Source: an uncultured Alphaproteobacteria bacterium (GTDB lineage: Bacteria > Pseudomonadota > Alphaproteobacteria > HIMB59 > GCA-002718135). From it: 64,000 bases of DNA. Each line of letters opens with the position of its first letter. Positions within the stretch are counted from its first letter, which is position 1. The notes under the pieces are model-generated. The model was given only the letters and a program-made list of their open reading frames with translations, was not told where the DNA came from and did not search any database. A program made the translations under genes and the position numbers. Shown one piece after another: positions 41,652 through 51,052 of the stretch. The DNA lies in the NCBI GenBank assembly GCA_902621725.1, contig CACNND010000003.1, positions 1-64,000 of the forward strand. The letters are read 5' to 3'.

Positions 41652-43028
41652 TTAAATAGCTATATTATAGCTAAAATTTTTTTGGAAAGGATAAATTGGT
41701 TTTTCCCTAAATAAATTTTTAATTCTTTTAAAATCTTGGGTAACAAATCCATCTGTTAAAATCATAAAATTATCTGCTTTAAGTTTTTTAAGTTCCGGTG
41801 AAAGATATCCTGATTTTACAACTAATATTTTATATTTTTTTAAATTTATATTTAATTCCTTAAAATCACTCAGATAATGAAAAGGTTTTCTGTACTTAGT
41901 AAAAATTATCGTATTATTATTTGAGGTTACAATCACATTATCATTTTTTAGATAAAATTTATCAATCGAAATAAAAATTTTCTTTTTTGAAATACTATCT
42001 TTTATGATAATTTTGTTTTTTTTATTTTTTAGTTCTCTAAAAATTTCTTCATTATAAATTCCTGCAAATAGTGTGTTTTCTATCTTGTTTTTAAATACGT
42101 GCTCTAATACATCAATTCTATTACCTACTCCCCCAGCTGTTGGATTGTCTCCACTATCGGCTAAAATTGTAAATTTTTTTTTATTAACTATATGAAAAAT
42201 CTTATTTAACTTATAAGATTTCATATCATAAACTAATTTAAATCTATTATTCCAATAACTTAGTGCTATTTTCTTACAAATTTTTTTACCAATATTAACA
42301 TCTGTACAATTTACAATTGCAGAAGCTGTTGCCCTCTTAGTATCAGCCCAAACATATCCTATAAGTAAATTACAATCATTAATGCCATTTAATTTATTAA
42401 AAATATTAATATTTTTATAAATTTTTTTACATGGCTCAACCGTTGTAGATGACATTTCACCTGAAACTAAAACTGGTATTTTTTCCCAAATAATATGATT
42501 TTTTTTATTTTTTAATATTCCATCAATTAACATTTTCAATGACCTTGAATAAGTTTGCTTAACGTCGATATGTGGGGCAGTTTTATAAGCTGCAAAATAA
42601 TCTATATTTTTTATAATTGAATCAGTCATCTGCCCATGAAGATCATAAGATAATGATATTTTACAGTTTTTAGATACTTTAGAGCGAATTTTTTTAATAA
42701 AAAAACCTTCGGGATCACTAATACCTTTGACATACATCGCACCATGCATGATTAGCAAAATACCATCAATAGGTTTTGATTTTATTAAATCATTTGTGAT
42801 ATTGTTAATTGTTTTTATAAAAAATTTTTTATCTACAGGCCCGCCAGGTAAACTTTTATAAAATTTATTTGGTATAAATTTTACATTATTATGTTTTGAA
42901 TATGAAAAATTTATATATTTTAAAAGTTTTTTTCCACTTAAAACTTCAAAATCTTTTTTATTTTGTATTAATGTTGAATAAGAGCAGCATTCAGTACTAA
43001 TACCGCAAATAAAAATTTTTTTTTTCAT
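41652..43028 (-). CDS. M81 family metallopeptidase (MlrC-like)
   Basis: A 458-aa protein of the M81/MlrC family, named from microcystinase C, present in many bacteria that do not degrade microcystin. Landmarks are FICGISTECCSYSTL, ILLIMHGAMYVKGISDPEGFF, ISLSYDLHGQMTDSI, AAYKTAPHIDVKQTY and ADSGDNPTAGGVGNRIDVLEH. Histidines and acidic residues in HGAM, DLHGQM and DSGDNP fit zinc ligands. No signal peptide. Probably cleaves a small peptide or cyclic amide. Its lysine- and asparagine-heavy composition marks rapid drift. It is the last gene of the long minus-strand run. Confidence 0.85.
   Translation of the reverse strand: MKKKIFICGISTECCSYSTLIQNKKDFEVLSGKKLLKYINFSYSKHNNVKFIPNKFYKSLPGGPVDKKFFIKTINNITNDLIKSKPIDGILLIMHGAMYVKGISDPEGFFIKKIRSKVSKNCKISLSYDLHGQMTDSIIKNIDYFAAYKTAPHIDVKQTYSRSLKMLIDGILKNKKNHIIWEKIPVLVSGEMSSTTVEPCKKIYKNINIFNKLNGINDCNLLIGYVWADTKRATASAIVNCTDVNIGKKICKKIALSYWNNRFKLVYDMKSYKLNKIFHIVNKKKFTILADSGDNPTAGGVGNRIDVLEHVFKNKIENTLFAGIYNEEIFRELKNKKNKIIIKDSISKKKIFISIDKFYLKNDNVIVTSNNNTIIFTKYRKPFHYLSDFKELNINLKKYKILVVKSGYLSPELKKLKADNFMILTDGFVTQDFKRIKNLFREKPIYPFQKNFSYNIAI
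41657..41684 (+). terminator. Candidate terminator after selO
   Basis: TAGCTAT-ATT-ATAGCTA is a perfect 7-bp stem with a 3-base loop, starting 6 bp after the selO stop and followed after AAA by a T-run. The stem is A/T-rich and it overlaps the last codons of the convergent M81 gene, so it is only a moderate candidate. Confidence 0.35.
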
Positions 43029-43032
43029 TAAT

Positions 43033-43380
43033 TTAACTTTTAATTAAATCAATTTTGGAAGCTAATATAAAATCATTAACTGATAATCCCTCTATTGCGT
43101 GAGTATGGACCATAACTAAACAATAACCCCATCCTATTGATATATCGGGATGATGACCTTCTTTTTCTGCTACTTCTCCTACTTCATTTGCAAATGATAT
43201 AGCTTTTTTAAAATTGCTAAATTTAAATTTTTTGAAAATCATTTCTTGATTGTCATTGACTGACCATTCATTAAGTTCAGATAAAAATTTACTAATTTCT
43301 TGATAATCTAATTTAGGAGTGTTCCCAGTGCATGGTTCGCACTTTCCTGAAGATAAAGGTTTATTCATAAAATCTGGCAC
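43033..43380 (-). CDS. phhB: Pterin-4a-carbinolamine dehydratase
   Basis: A 115-aa PCD/DCoH enzyme that regenerates tetrahydropterin cofactor. The motif EKEGHHPDISIGWGYCLVMVHTHAIEGLSVNDFILASKID contains the conserved HHP. The first 20 residues overlap the SMP-30 C-terminus by 20 bp; an internal start is possible, though the MPDFMNKPL start is compatible with the cysteine-bearing N-terminus (KCEPCTGNTP) of many PCDs. No phenylalanine hydroxylase is in the window, so it may serve another pterin enzyme. Confidence 0.9.
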   Translation of the reverse strand: MPDFMNKPLSSGKCEPCTGNTPKLDYQEISKFLSELNEWSVNDNQEMIFKKFKFSNFKKAISFANEVGEVAEKEGHHPDISIGWGYCLVMVHTHAIEGLSVNDFILASKIDLIKS

Positions 43381-44314
43381 CTTGTTGATTTAATTCAATT
43401 GAATATAAAGTAGTTGTAGCTGTTATGTACAAGATATTTCCTTCCAGTCCTCCAAATTCTAAATTTGATACTAATTCAGGGATTATAAGTTGCCCAATTA
43501 ATTCGTTTTGAGGATTAAAGCATTTAATTGCTTTTCCTGCACTTGTCCAAACATTACCATCTTTATCACATCTAAAACCATCGGAGAAAAAAGGTTTAAA
43601 ATCATAAATTAATTTTCTGTTAATGGGTAATCCGTCAATCATATCATAAACATACAAATGTTTGATATTTTCTCCAGTATCTGCAACATATAATTTTTTT
43701 TCGTCTGGAGAAATGGCAATTCCATTTGGTCTATCAAGATCGTCAATCATAACCTTTAAAGTATTAAGTTTGGGATTAAAAGAAAACACATTACAACCAC
43801 CATATTCTTGCTCGCCAGGATATCCCTCATAATCTGATAGAATACCATAAGGTGGATCTGTAAACCAAATTGTATTATCGGATTTAACAAATAAGTCATT
43901 TGGAGAGTTAAGTTTCTTACCATTATAACTATCAACTAAGACTTCCACTTCTAAATTATCATTAGTTTTATAGATACATCTTCCTCCATGTGAACAAGAA
44001 ATTACATTCTCTTCTTTATCAATAGTATTTCCATTACAATAATTGGAGGGATTTTTATATTCAGATACTAAATCATTTGATAACTTTAACATCCTATTAT
44101 TCGGAATATCGCTCCAGACTAATGTATCTAAATGAGGAATATAAGCTGGCCCTTCTCCCCATAACATTCCAGAAAAAACTTTTTTAACTTCATTAGACTT
44201 TACATAGTTATTGAATTGATCAGTATTTTCTACATGTTCATTATATTTATTTTTATAAGCATAACTTGGATTTCTCGGATCTAAATCTGCAGGTAATAAT
44301 TTTTTATCTGACAT
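43361..44314 (-). CDS. SMP-30/gluconolactonase-like hydrolase
   Basis: A 317-aa six-bladed beta-propeller of the SMP-30/gluconolactonase family, hydrolysing aldonolactones. Motifs are VFSGMLWGEGPAYIP (metal Glu), LNSPNDLFVKSDNTIWFTDPPYG (Asn and Asp), DDLDRPNGIAISPDEKKLYVADTG and FFSDGFRCDKDGNVWTSA. The metal-binding residues appear intact. It sits between a beta-hydroxyacid dehydrogenase and PCD, on the same strand, so sugar-acid degradation is likely. Substrate undefined. Confidence 0.9.
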   Translation of the reverse strand: MSDKKLLPADLDPRNPSYAYKNKYNEHVENTDQFNNYVKSNEVKKVFSGMLWGEGPAYIPHLDTLVWSDIPNNRMLKLSNDLVSEYKNPSNYCNGNTIDKEENVISCSHGGRCIYKTNDNLEVEVLVDSYNGKKLNSPNDLFVKSDNTIWFTDPPYGILSDYEGYPGEQEYGGCNVFSFNPKLNTLKVMIDDLDRPNGIAISPDEKKLYVADTGENIKHLYVYDMIDGLPINRKLIYDFKPFFSDGFRCDKDGNVWTSAGKAIKCFNPQNELIGQLIIPELVSNLEFGGLEGNILYITATTTLYSIELNQQGARFYE

Positions 44315-44315
44315 A

Positions 44316-45251
44316 TTATACTTCTATACCTGTTTGTTTTTTTTGTTTATCAATTAATTGTTTTGGGAAATTTTTTGCTCTTAATTTAATTTTTGCATCT
44401 TTTTCAATTAATTTAATAATACTAGTACTAAATGATCTTTCACCTAAATTTTTAATACCAAGTTTAAATTTTTTACTTAGATAGTTTCCCAGTTCTAATT
44501 TTATATTTTTTCCAAGTTTATTAAAAAGATTTATATCTTTATTGACTAGATCCATTGTAAATCCAACATCATAACTACCCCCAAGTATAACCTTAGTTTC
44601 AGTTTCATTAACAAAACTATTTCCAGAACTTATTTTTATAGCTTTATACGTTAAACCTAAATCAATTTTATTTTTTTTTGCAACACTCAGTGCTTCACCT
44701 ATACCTACTAAATGTAATGATGCTAAATAATTTGTAATTACTTTTAATATTGAGGCATTTCCAATTTTTCCACAGTATAAAATTTCATGACCAAGTAATG
44801 ATAAAATTGGGAAACATTTTTTGAAAGTTGATTTTTTGCCAGCAGCTAAAATAGATATATTGCCTGATTTAGCTCTATGCTCCCCCCCAGTAATTGGGCA
44901 TTCTAATACGTTAGCACCTTTAGAATTTACCTTTTTTGACAATCTAATCATTTCATCTTTATCTGTTGTACTCATTTCAATCCAAATATTTTTTTTTGTT
45001 AAATATTTTAATAAAGTTTCAATGACATTATTAACTGATTTGGGAGAAGGTAGGCAAGTTATTATAATATTACTTTTTTCTACTAATTCATCTAAAGTCT
45101 TACAAGGTTTGTTTTTTAATTTTTTTAATCTTGAATAAGATTTTTTATTCTTATCAAAAACAAATACATTGTTATTAGATTTTAATAAATTATTTGCAAG
45201 GTTTGAACCAACGTTTCCTATACCTATGAAACCAATAGATTCTGATTTCAT
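44316..45251 (-). CDS. Beta-hydroxyacid dehydrogenase (3-hydroxyisobutyrate dehydrogenase-like)
   Basis: A 311-aa NAD(P)-dependent dehydrogenase. N-terminal Rossmann GFIGIGNVGSNLANNLL; substrate motif LECPITGGEHRAKSGNISILAAG; catalytic lysine in KVITNYLASLHLVGIGEAL. These are the three signatures of the 3-HIBADH/tartronate-semialdehyde reductase family. It overlaps the MBL gene by 4 bp and precedes the SMP-30 gene by 1 bp. Substrate could be 3-hydroxyisobutyrate, tartronate semialdehyde or a sugar acid. Confidence 0.88.
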   Translation of the reverse strand: MKSESIGFIGIGNVGSNLANNLLKSNNNVFVFDKNKKSYSRLKKLKNKPCKTLDELVEKSNIIITCLPSPKSVNNVIETLLKYLTKKNIWIEMSTTDKDEMIRLSKKVNSKGANVLECPITGGEHRAKSGNISILAAGKKSTFKKCFPILSLLGHEILYCGKIGNASILKVITNYLASLHLVGIGEALSVAKKNKIDLGLTYKAIKISSGNSFVNETETKVILGGSYDVGFTMDLVNKDINLFNKLGKNIKLELGNYLSKKFKLGIKNLGERSFSTSIIKLIEKDAKIKLRAKNFPKQLIDKQKKQTGIEV

Positions 45252-46000
45252 AATTCAATAGACATACCATCATATCCAGGTCTAACATTAGGTGGACATT
45301 TTGAAATTAATTTTTTTTCATCTAATAAAGCTGTCATATGAGTAAAAATAGTTTGTTTAGGTTTAATATAAGAAATAAAATCCATTATTTGATCAAATCC
45401 AGCGTGTGAAGGATGTGAATCATCTCTTAACAAACCAACTATCCATAGATCTAGATTTTTTAATTTATCAATATCTTTATTATAAAATTTTTTTAAATCT
45501 GTAGAATAAGCAAATTTTCCAATCTTGTATGTTTGCACATCTATAGAACCATGATTATGTTTAAATGTTTCAATATTTAAATTCTGAAAATTGATACTGG
45601 AATCTAATTCTTTAATTTCCATAAATGGTAAGTAATCTTTTTCTCCTTTAAAAATATATTTATAATTTGTCTCCATCTCAGGAATCATTTCTTTTGGCAT
45701 ATATGCAGGAATAATTTTTTTATTTATCAAAGACATTGCTCTCATATCTGGCACTCCTGATGTATGATCAGAATGAATATGAGTATAAAGTACCGCATCA
45801 ATATTTGTACATTTAGCATCATAAAGTTGCTGTCTAAGATCTGGACTAGTATCAATTAAAATATTTGTATTTTTATATTCAATAAGTACAGATGATCTTG
45901 TTCGAAAATTTCTTTTATTTTCAAGATCAATATCTCCATGTCTATTCCAAGCTAAAGGTGATCCAAAAGATCCTCCACAGCCTAAAATTGTTATTTTCAT
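45248..46000 (-). CDS. MBL-fold metallohydrolase (PhnP-like)
   Basis: A 250-aa metallo-beta-lactamase-fold hydrolase. ITILGCGGSFGSPLAWNRHGD opens the chain, the zinc motif THIHSDHTSGVPDMRA (HxHxDH) is intact, NHGSIDVQTY provides a later ligand and SHAGFDQIMDF another. Alphaproteobacterial homologues sit downstream of tatD, as here, and are PhnP-like phosphodiesterases. One-base overlap with tatD. Substrate not known. Confidence 0.9.
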   Translation of the reverse strand: MKITILGCGGSFGSPLAWNRHGDIDLENKRNFRTRSSVLIEYKNTNILIDTSPDLRQQLYDAKCTNIDAVLYTHIHSDHTSGVPDMRAMSLINKKIIPAYMPKEMIPEMETNYKYIFKGEKDYLPFMEIKELDSSINFQNLNIETFKHNHGSIDVQTYKIGKFAYSTDLKKFYNKDIDKLKNLDLWIVGLLRDDSHPSHAGFDQIMDFISYIKPKQTIFTHMTALLDEKKLISKCPPNVRPGYDGMSIEL

Positions 46001-46782
46001 TATAGATAATTATCTCTTTTAGCTTTTGTAAACAAATTAAAAAAATTATTATCAGTGATTTTTTCAAATTCTTCAAAGGATAATTTAAAAAATTTTGCCA
46101 AATATTCAGCTGTATATTTTACAAAAGATGGCTCATTAACTTTACCTCTCATTGGCTCGGGTGCCAGAAAAGGACTATCAGTTTCTATAAGTATAGAATC
46201 TAAAGGAGCATCTTTAATTATATCTCTTAAATTTGATGCATTTTTAAATGTTATTATTCCAGAAATAGAAATGTAGTAATTATTCTCTAAACAAAAATTT
46301 AGTAGTTGATTTGAACCTGTAAAACAGTGGAAAATTAATTTTAAATTATTTGATTCATAATTTTTTAAAATATCTACTATTTCTTTTTCAGAATTTCTTT
46401 GATGAATAATAATTGGTAGTGAATGCTTTATGGAAGCCTCAATATGGGTTTCAAATACTTGTGTTTGTTCTTTTAGAAATTGATCATTATGATACAGGTC
46501 AATGCCTGTTTCACCTATCCCTATTACTTTTTCATTATTACAGTATTGTTCAAAGTTTTGTAATTCAATTTGGTTCATTGATTTAACATCACTGGGGTGA
46601 AGTCCATATGAGAGATAAATAGAATTATAATTTTTTATTAGATTTAAATGATCTTGGAAATCTTCAGGTTTGGTATTGATTGATAATATTGAGCTTATAT
46701 TATTTTTTTTGGAATTATTAATGATATTCTCAAAATTTTCTGATAATTTTTTAAAATTTAAATGACAATGTGAGTCAATCAT
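46000..46782 (-). CDS. tatD: TatD family deoxyribonuclease
   Basis: A 260-aa metal-dependent DNase. It starts MIDSHCHLNFKKL (HxH), followed by GIGETGIDLYHND (metal-binding Glu), LPIIIHQRNSEKEI, IFHCFTGSNQLL and LIETDSPFLAPEPMRGKVNEP (Asp). All TatD signatures are present. It overlaps metG by 8 bp. The plus-strand 73-aa ORF within it is a shadow. Confidence 0.95.
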   Translation of the reverse strand: MIDSHCHLNFKKLSENFENIINNSKKNNISSILSINTKPEDFQDHLNLIKNYNSIYLSYGLHPSDVKSMNQIELQNFEQYCNNEKVIGIGETGIDLYHNDQFLKEQTQVFETHIEASIKHSLPIIIHQRNSEKEIVDILKNYESNNLKLIFHCFTGSNQLLNFCLENNYYISISGIITFKNASNLRDIIKDAPLDSILIETDSPFLAPEPMRGKVNEPSFVKYTAEYLAKFFKLSFEEFEKITDNNFFNLFTKAKRDNYL

Positions 46783-48295
46783 TCAATATTCTTGGAAATA
46801 TTGGTTCTGGATTATTTATTTTTATATTTTGATTGATTAGTTTAGTAAAATTCTCAAATTTATTATTGTCCACATTATAATTAAAAATATTAAGAATTCT
46901 TTTTGAACTAGTTGGTATTATTGGATAGAGCATAATAGCTGACTTAATAATTATATTTGTAACAATATATAAAACTTCTTCCATTCTAATTTTATTTGTT
47001 TTTTTCAGTGTCCATGGTGCTTGAATGTCAACATATGCGTTACCAGCAGATATTAGTTCTAAGACAGACTTAATTGCTCTATCAATTTGTTGATTATTCA
47101 TAAATTTACAATACTCATCAAATTTATTTTGAAGAATATTAATTAAATCCTGATCTTCATTAGTTAAATTTTCGACTGGTTTTAGTAAGGAATCATTATT
47201 TTTTACAGCAAATGATGAAATCCTTTGTACTAAATTACCAAAATTATTGGATAAATCTGCGTTAATTCTATTTGCGATTGCTTTTTTTGAAAAATCTCCA
47301 TCATTCCCAAATGGTACTTCTCTAAATAAAAAAAACCTAATTTGATCTAACCCATATTCATTAATAATTTCGTAAGGATCAATGACATTACCAAGTGATT
47401 TAGAAATTTTTTGCCCTTCATTAGTCCACCAACCATGCGCAAATATTCTTTTAGGAGGCTCGATACCCGCAGCCATTAAAAAAGCTGGCCAATATACTGC
47501 ATGAAATCTTAATATATCTTTTCCTACAATGTGTGTTGCGGGCCAAAATTTCTTATAATTTTTATTATTTGTATCTGGATAACCAATTGCAGTTAAGTAG
47601 TTACATAATGCATCAATCCAAACATACATAACATGCCTAGAATTATTTGGAACTGGTACTCCCCAGTTAAAAGTTGTTCTTGAAATAGACAGATCTTTTA
47701 ATCCACCTTTTATAAAACTTAATACTTCATTGTATCTTGTTTTTGGTAATATTGTTTCTGGATTTTTTTCATAATAATTGATCAACTTATCTTGCCATTG
47801 TGAAAGTTTAAAAAAATAACTTTCCTCCTTTACCCATTCTACAGGTGATCCATTATCGGTAACATATTTACCATCAACCTTTTTCAATTCATTTTCTAAA
47901 TAAAATGCTTCATCTCTAACTGAGTACCAACCTTCATAATTTGAAAGATATATTTGATTATTTTTTTCTAATTGTTTCCAAAGTTCTTGTGATGCTTTAA
48001 TATGTCTTTCTTCAGTAGTTCTTATAAAATCATCTATTTCACATCCTAAAAAAGGTATTAAGTTAATAAAATTGACTGAAAGTTTATCGACAAATTCTTT
48101 AGGTTTTAAGTTTGAATTAATAGCAGCTTTTTCTACTTTTTGCCCATGTTCGTCTGTTCCTGTTAAAAAGAATACATTGTTTCCTAATAATTTATTATAT
48201 CTCGCAATAATATCACAAGCTATACTAGTATAAGCATGACCTATATGAGGAATATCATTAGTGTAGTAAATTGGTGTAGTTATATAAAAATTCAT
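46775..48295 (-). CDS. metG: Methionyl-tRNA synthetase
   Basis: Charges tRNA-Met. The 506-aa class I enzyme has the HIGH motif as PHIGHAYTSIACD, the KMSKS motif as QKISKSLGNVIDPYE, and the TPIYYTNDIPHIGH start. There is no CxxC zinc knuckle pair and no C-terminal tRNA-binding extension, so it is the short, zinc-less type common in alphaproteobacteria. It lies between holB and tatD, the usual order. Confidence 0.97.
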   Translation of the reverse strand: MNFYITTPIYYTNDIPHIGHAYTSIACDIIARYNKLLGNNVFFLTGTDEHGQKVEKAAINSNLKPKEFVDKLSVNFINLIPFLGCEIDDFIRTTEERHIKASQELWKQLEKNNQIYLSNYEGWYSVRDEAFYLENELKKVDGKYVTDNGSPVEWVKEESYFFKLSQWQDKLINYYEKNPETILPKTRYNEVLSFIKGGLKDLSISRTTFNWGVPVPNNSRHVMYVWIDALCNYLTAIGYPDTNNKNYKKFWPATHIVGKDILRFHAVYWPAFLMAAGIEPPKRIFAHGWWTNEGQKISKSLGNVIDPYEIINEYGLDQIRFFLFREVPFGNDGDFSKKAIANRINADLSNNFGNLVQRISSFAVKNNDSLLKPVENLTNEDQDLINILQNKFDEYCKFMNNQQIDRAIKSVLELISAGNAYVDIQAPWTLKKTNKIRMEEVLYIVTNIIIKSAIMLYPIIPTSSKRILNIFNYNVDNNKFENFTKLINQNIKINNPEPIFPRILND

Positions 48296-48370
48296 TTTAT
48301 TGAGTTAAAAAATTTAATATAAATATTTTCTTATCAAGATTTAAACTAAATAATTCTTTTTGGTTATTAG

Positions 48371-49282
48371 TTAAATAATCAAATCTATCAATAAGATTTT
48401 TTTTTGGGTAAGATTTTCAGATAAAGACTCTAACTCTAGATAATTAGGCATATTAACAAAGATTTTATCATCTCTGTTTACTTTTAGCTTATTAACAACA
48501 ATTAGGATAAATTTAAGCATTGATAAATAATTATTAAATTCATCATTGGTAAGTTTTGATAACATATTTGATAAATTTATTTTATCATCATCTAGGTCAT
48601 TGGATAAAAGACATTTAATTGATAATTGGAAAATATCCAAGAAATCATTATTATAATAAAGAATAGTTGTTCCTGGTGATCCGTACGTTAATTCAAAGTA
48701 GAAGTTTATTTCTTCATTAGATATTTCATCTATTTGATCTTTAATAATATTAGTAAAATTAGTCAAATTATGAGTATTAAATTTAATTTTTAAACATCTT
48801 GATCTGATTGTTGGCAAAAGTAATGAAATCTGATTTGATATTAAAAAGATATATGTGTTTTCTTTTGGTTCTTCTAATATCTTGAGCATACTATTTGCAG
48901 AATTAATGTTTAAATAATCTGCAGTATCAACAATAACTATTTTAGAAGAATGTTGAAATACTGATGTTGAATTTAAAAATGTTTTTAGTATTCTAATTTG
49001 ATCAATAGCTATGTTGGATTTAATTTTCCCTGTTTTACTATCAATTTCTTTCTCAATTATTTTTATATTTGGATGTGTATTATTATTAAATAAATTTAAA
49101 TGATGATTAAAATTATCATCTTTGAATTCAATATTCAGAATATCTATGACAAATTTATTAAGAAAAGTTCTTTTACCTATTCCATTTAATCCATGAATTA
49201 AAATTGAATTTGGAAGATTATTAGATTTATATCTATTAAGAAGATCGCTATATTCTTTATCAAAACCAATTAGTTTAGTCAT
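48371..49282 (-). CDS. holB: DNA polymerase III delta' subunit
   Basis: Clamp-loader subunit HolB, 303 aa. The N-terminus has LIHGLNGIGKRTFLNKF (Walker A-like); the middle reads IVDTADYLNINSANSMLKILEEP, the family sensor region, then LISNQISLLLPTIRSRCLKI. The DnaX-type zinc module is not evident. It follows tmk by 3 bp. C-terminal part is divergent, as usual for HolB. Confidence 0.9.
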   Translation of the reverse strand: MTKLIGFDKEYSDLLNRYKSNNLPNSILIHGLNGIGKRTFLNKFVIDILNIEFKDDNFNHHLNLFNNNTHPNIKIIEKEIDSKTGKIKSNIAIDQIRILKTFLNSTSVFQHSSKIVIVDTADYLNINSANSMLKILEEPKENTYIFLISNQISLLLPTIRSRCLKIKFNTHNLTNFTNIIKDQIDEISNEEINFYFELTYGSPGTTILYYNNDFLDIFQLSIKCLLSNDLDDDKINLSNMLSKLTNDEFNNYLSMLKFILIVVNKLKVNRDDKIFVNMPNYLELESLSENLTQKKILLIDLII

Positions 49283-49285
49283 TTG

Positions 49286-49897
49286 TTATAAATTTAATTT
49301 TTTAATAATATTTTTATGAATAATCTCTTTAGATAAACTAGCATTTACTGTTATATATCTTTTGGAATTCGATATTTTTTTATATCCTTGAATTACTTTT
49401 TGATGAAATAATAAGTTAAATTTATCATATTTATTTTTAACTTTTCTCTGTTTTAATCTTTTGATTATTTCTTTTGGATTGACTTTGAAAATAAAAGTGT
49501 AATCAGGAAAGAAATTTTTTAGAAGTTCTTTATGAAGTTTTTGTGCTCTTTTTATACCAAATTTATTTACATATCCTTGGTAGACAAATGAGGAGTCTGC
49601 ATATCGATCTGAAATCACAATCTTACCTTTTTTAAGATTAGGAATTATTATTTCATTGATATGGTTAGACCTAGCTGCCATAAGAAGAAGCAATTCTTCC
49701 AAATTACTAATTGTAGATTTATTATCTAAAATTAATTTTCTTAATTTTTCTGCAAAACCAGTTCCTCCCGGTTCTCTTGATATGATAAAAGGAATTTTCT
49801 TTTTTTTTAAGTATTTTGATAAAAGTAATATTTGAGATGATTTTCCACTTGCCTCAGGTCCTTCAAAACTTATGAATAAACCTTTATTTAATTTCAT
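49286..49897 (-). CDS. tmk: Thymidylate kinase
   Basis: Phosphorylates dTMP to dTDP. The 203-aa protein has the P-loop FISFEGPEASGKSSQ, FIISREPGGTGFAEKLR, and VISDRYADSSFVYQGYVN (DRY motif), plus the basic LID region near KQRKVKNKYDKF. It overlaps dacA by 14 bp. Full length for bacteria. Confidence 0.96.
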   Translation of the reverse strand: MKLNKGLFISFEGPEASGKSSQILLLSKYLKKKKIPFIISREPGGTGFAEKLRKLILDNKSTISNLEELLLLMAARSNHINEIIIPNLKKGKIVISDRYADSSFVYQGYVNKFGIKRAQKLHKELLKNFFPDYTFIFKVNPKEIIKRLKQRKVKNKYDKFNLLFHQKVIQGYKKISNSKRYITVNASLSKEIIHKNIIKKLNL

Positions 49898-51017
49898 CTA
49901 AGCTTCTTCCAAAAATTAAATATTTTGCTGCAGCGAAAATTTTAAATAAAGGATTTACTTCAGTTACATCTTTTTCGGCAACAAGAGGTATTTGTATAGT
50001 TGGCTTTCCATCTATATTTATTATTAACTTTCCTAATACATCGCCTTTTTTAATTGGAGCGGATATCGGTTTTGTATATGTAATAGAAGAATTCATTAAC
50101 TGAATTTGATCAAATGATAATGTTGAAACTAATTTTTGAGCACTAATTAAATTTACAGTACTCTCTCTACCTTGCCAAACATCTACTTCTTTAATAAATT
50201 GATCTTTTTCAACTAATGTCTGTTGTGAGGTTTGGTTAAATGCCCAATTTATTAAATTAGAAGATTCATTTAATCTTGATCTAGAGCTATTTGTACCATT
50301 TATAACAACTGTAATCCTTCTGTTATTTCTTAATGCTGTTGCAGCTATTCCCCACCCAGATTCTTTTGTAAAACCTGTTTTTAATCCATCAGCTCCTTGG
50401 ACTTGATATAAAAGTTTATTTCTATTTGGCTGAGTAATATCATTATAAGTAAATTCTTCCATTTTGAAATACATATAAAGTTCAGGGAAATCTCTAATTA
50501 TCGCATTTGAAAGAATGCCGAGATCATAGACAGTGGAATAATGATTATCATCAGGCCAGCCAGATGAATTAACAAAGTTTGTGTTTGTCATTCCTAGGCG
50601 TTCTGCATAAACATTCATAAGTTTAGCAAAGTCTTCTTCGGTTCCACCTAAACATTCTGCTAGAGCTATAGAAGCATCATTGCCAGATTGAACAATTATA
50701 CCTTTTAATAAATCATCAACTGATACATTATCATCTATTTCTAAAAATGTTCTGGAACCTCCCTTTTTATATGCTTTAGGAGAAACTCTACATTCATTAG
50801 AAATCGCAAAATTTGTATTCTTTATTCTATCAAAAGCAACGTAAACAGTCATGATTTTGGTCATTGAGGCCGGTACAACTTTTGCATTAGAATTTTTTTC
50901 AAAAAGAACTTCATTTGTATCAAAATCAATAACAACTGCTTGCTCTGCCTTTGTATCGATGGCGTAAAGTTTTAAAGAAATTATAAAAAATAAAAAAAAG
51001 CTAAAAATTTTTACCAT
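49884..51017 (-). CDS. dacA: D-alanyl-D-alanine carboxypeptidase (PBP5/6-like)
   Basis: Periplasmic peptidoglycan carboxypeptidase, 377 aa. Signal peptide ends near LYAID. The serine-peptidase triad motifs are visible: SMTKIMTVY (SxxK), VQSGNDASIALAE (SGN) and GLKTGFTKESG (KTG). The C-terminal domain is followed by a membrane-anchoring amphipathic end (IFAAAKYLIFGRSLDEIK). It starts 35 bp after the RlpA-like stop and overlaps tmk by 14 bp. Confidence 0.95.
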   Translation of the reverse strand: MVKIFSFFLFFIISLKLYAIDTKAEQAVVIDFDTNEVLFEKNSNAKVVPASMTKIMTVYVAFDRIKNTNFAISNECRVSPKAYKKGGSRTFLEIDDNVSVDDLLKGIIVQSGNDASIALAECLGGTEEDFAKLMNVYAERLGMTNTNFVNSSGWPDDNHYSTVYDLGILSNAIIRDFPELYMYFKMEEFTYNDITQPNRNKLLYQVQGADGLKTGFTKESGWGIAATALRNNRRITVVINGTNSSRSRLNESSNLINWAFNQTSQQTLVEKDQFIKEVDVWQGRESTVNLISAQKLVSTLSFDQIQLMNSSITYTKPISAPIKKGDVLGKLIINIDGKPTIQIPLVAEKDVTEVNPLFKIFAAAKYLIFGRSLDEIK

Positions 51018-51052
51018 AAATATTAATAATTCTTAATTATGACCTTTATTTG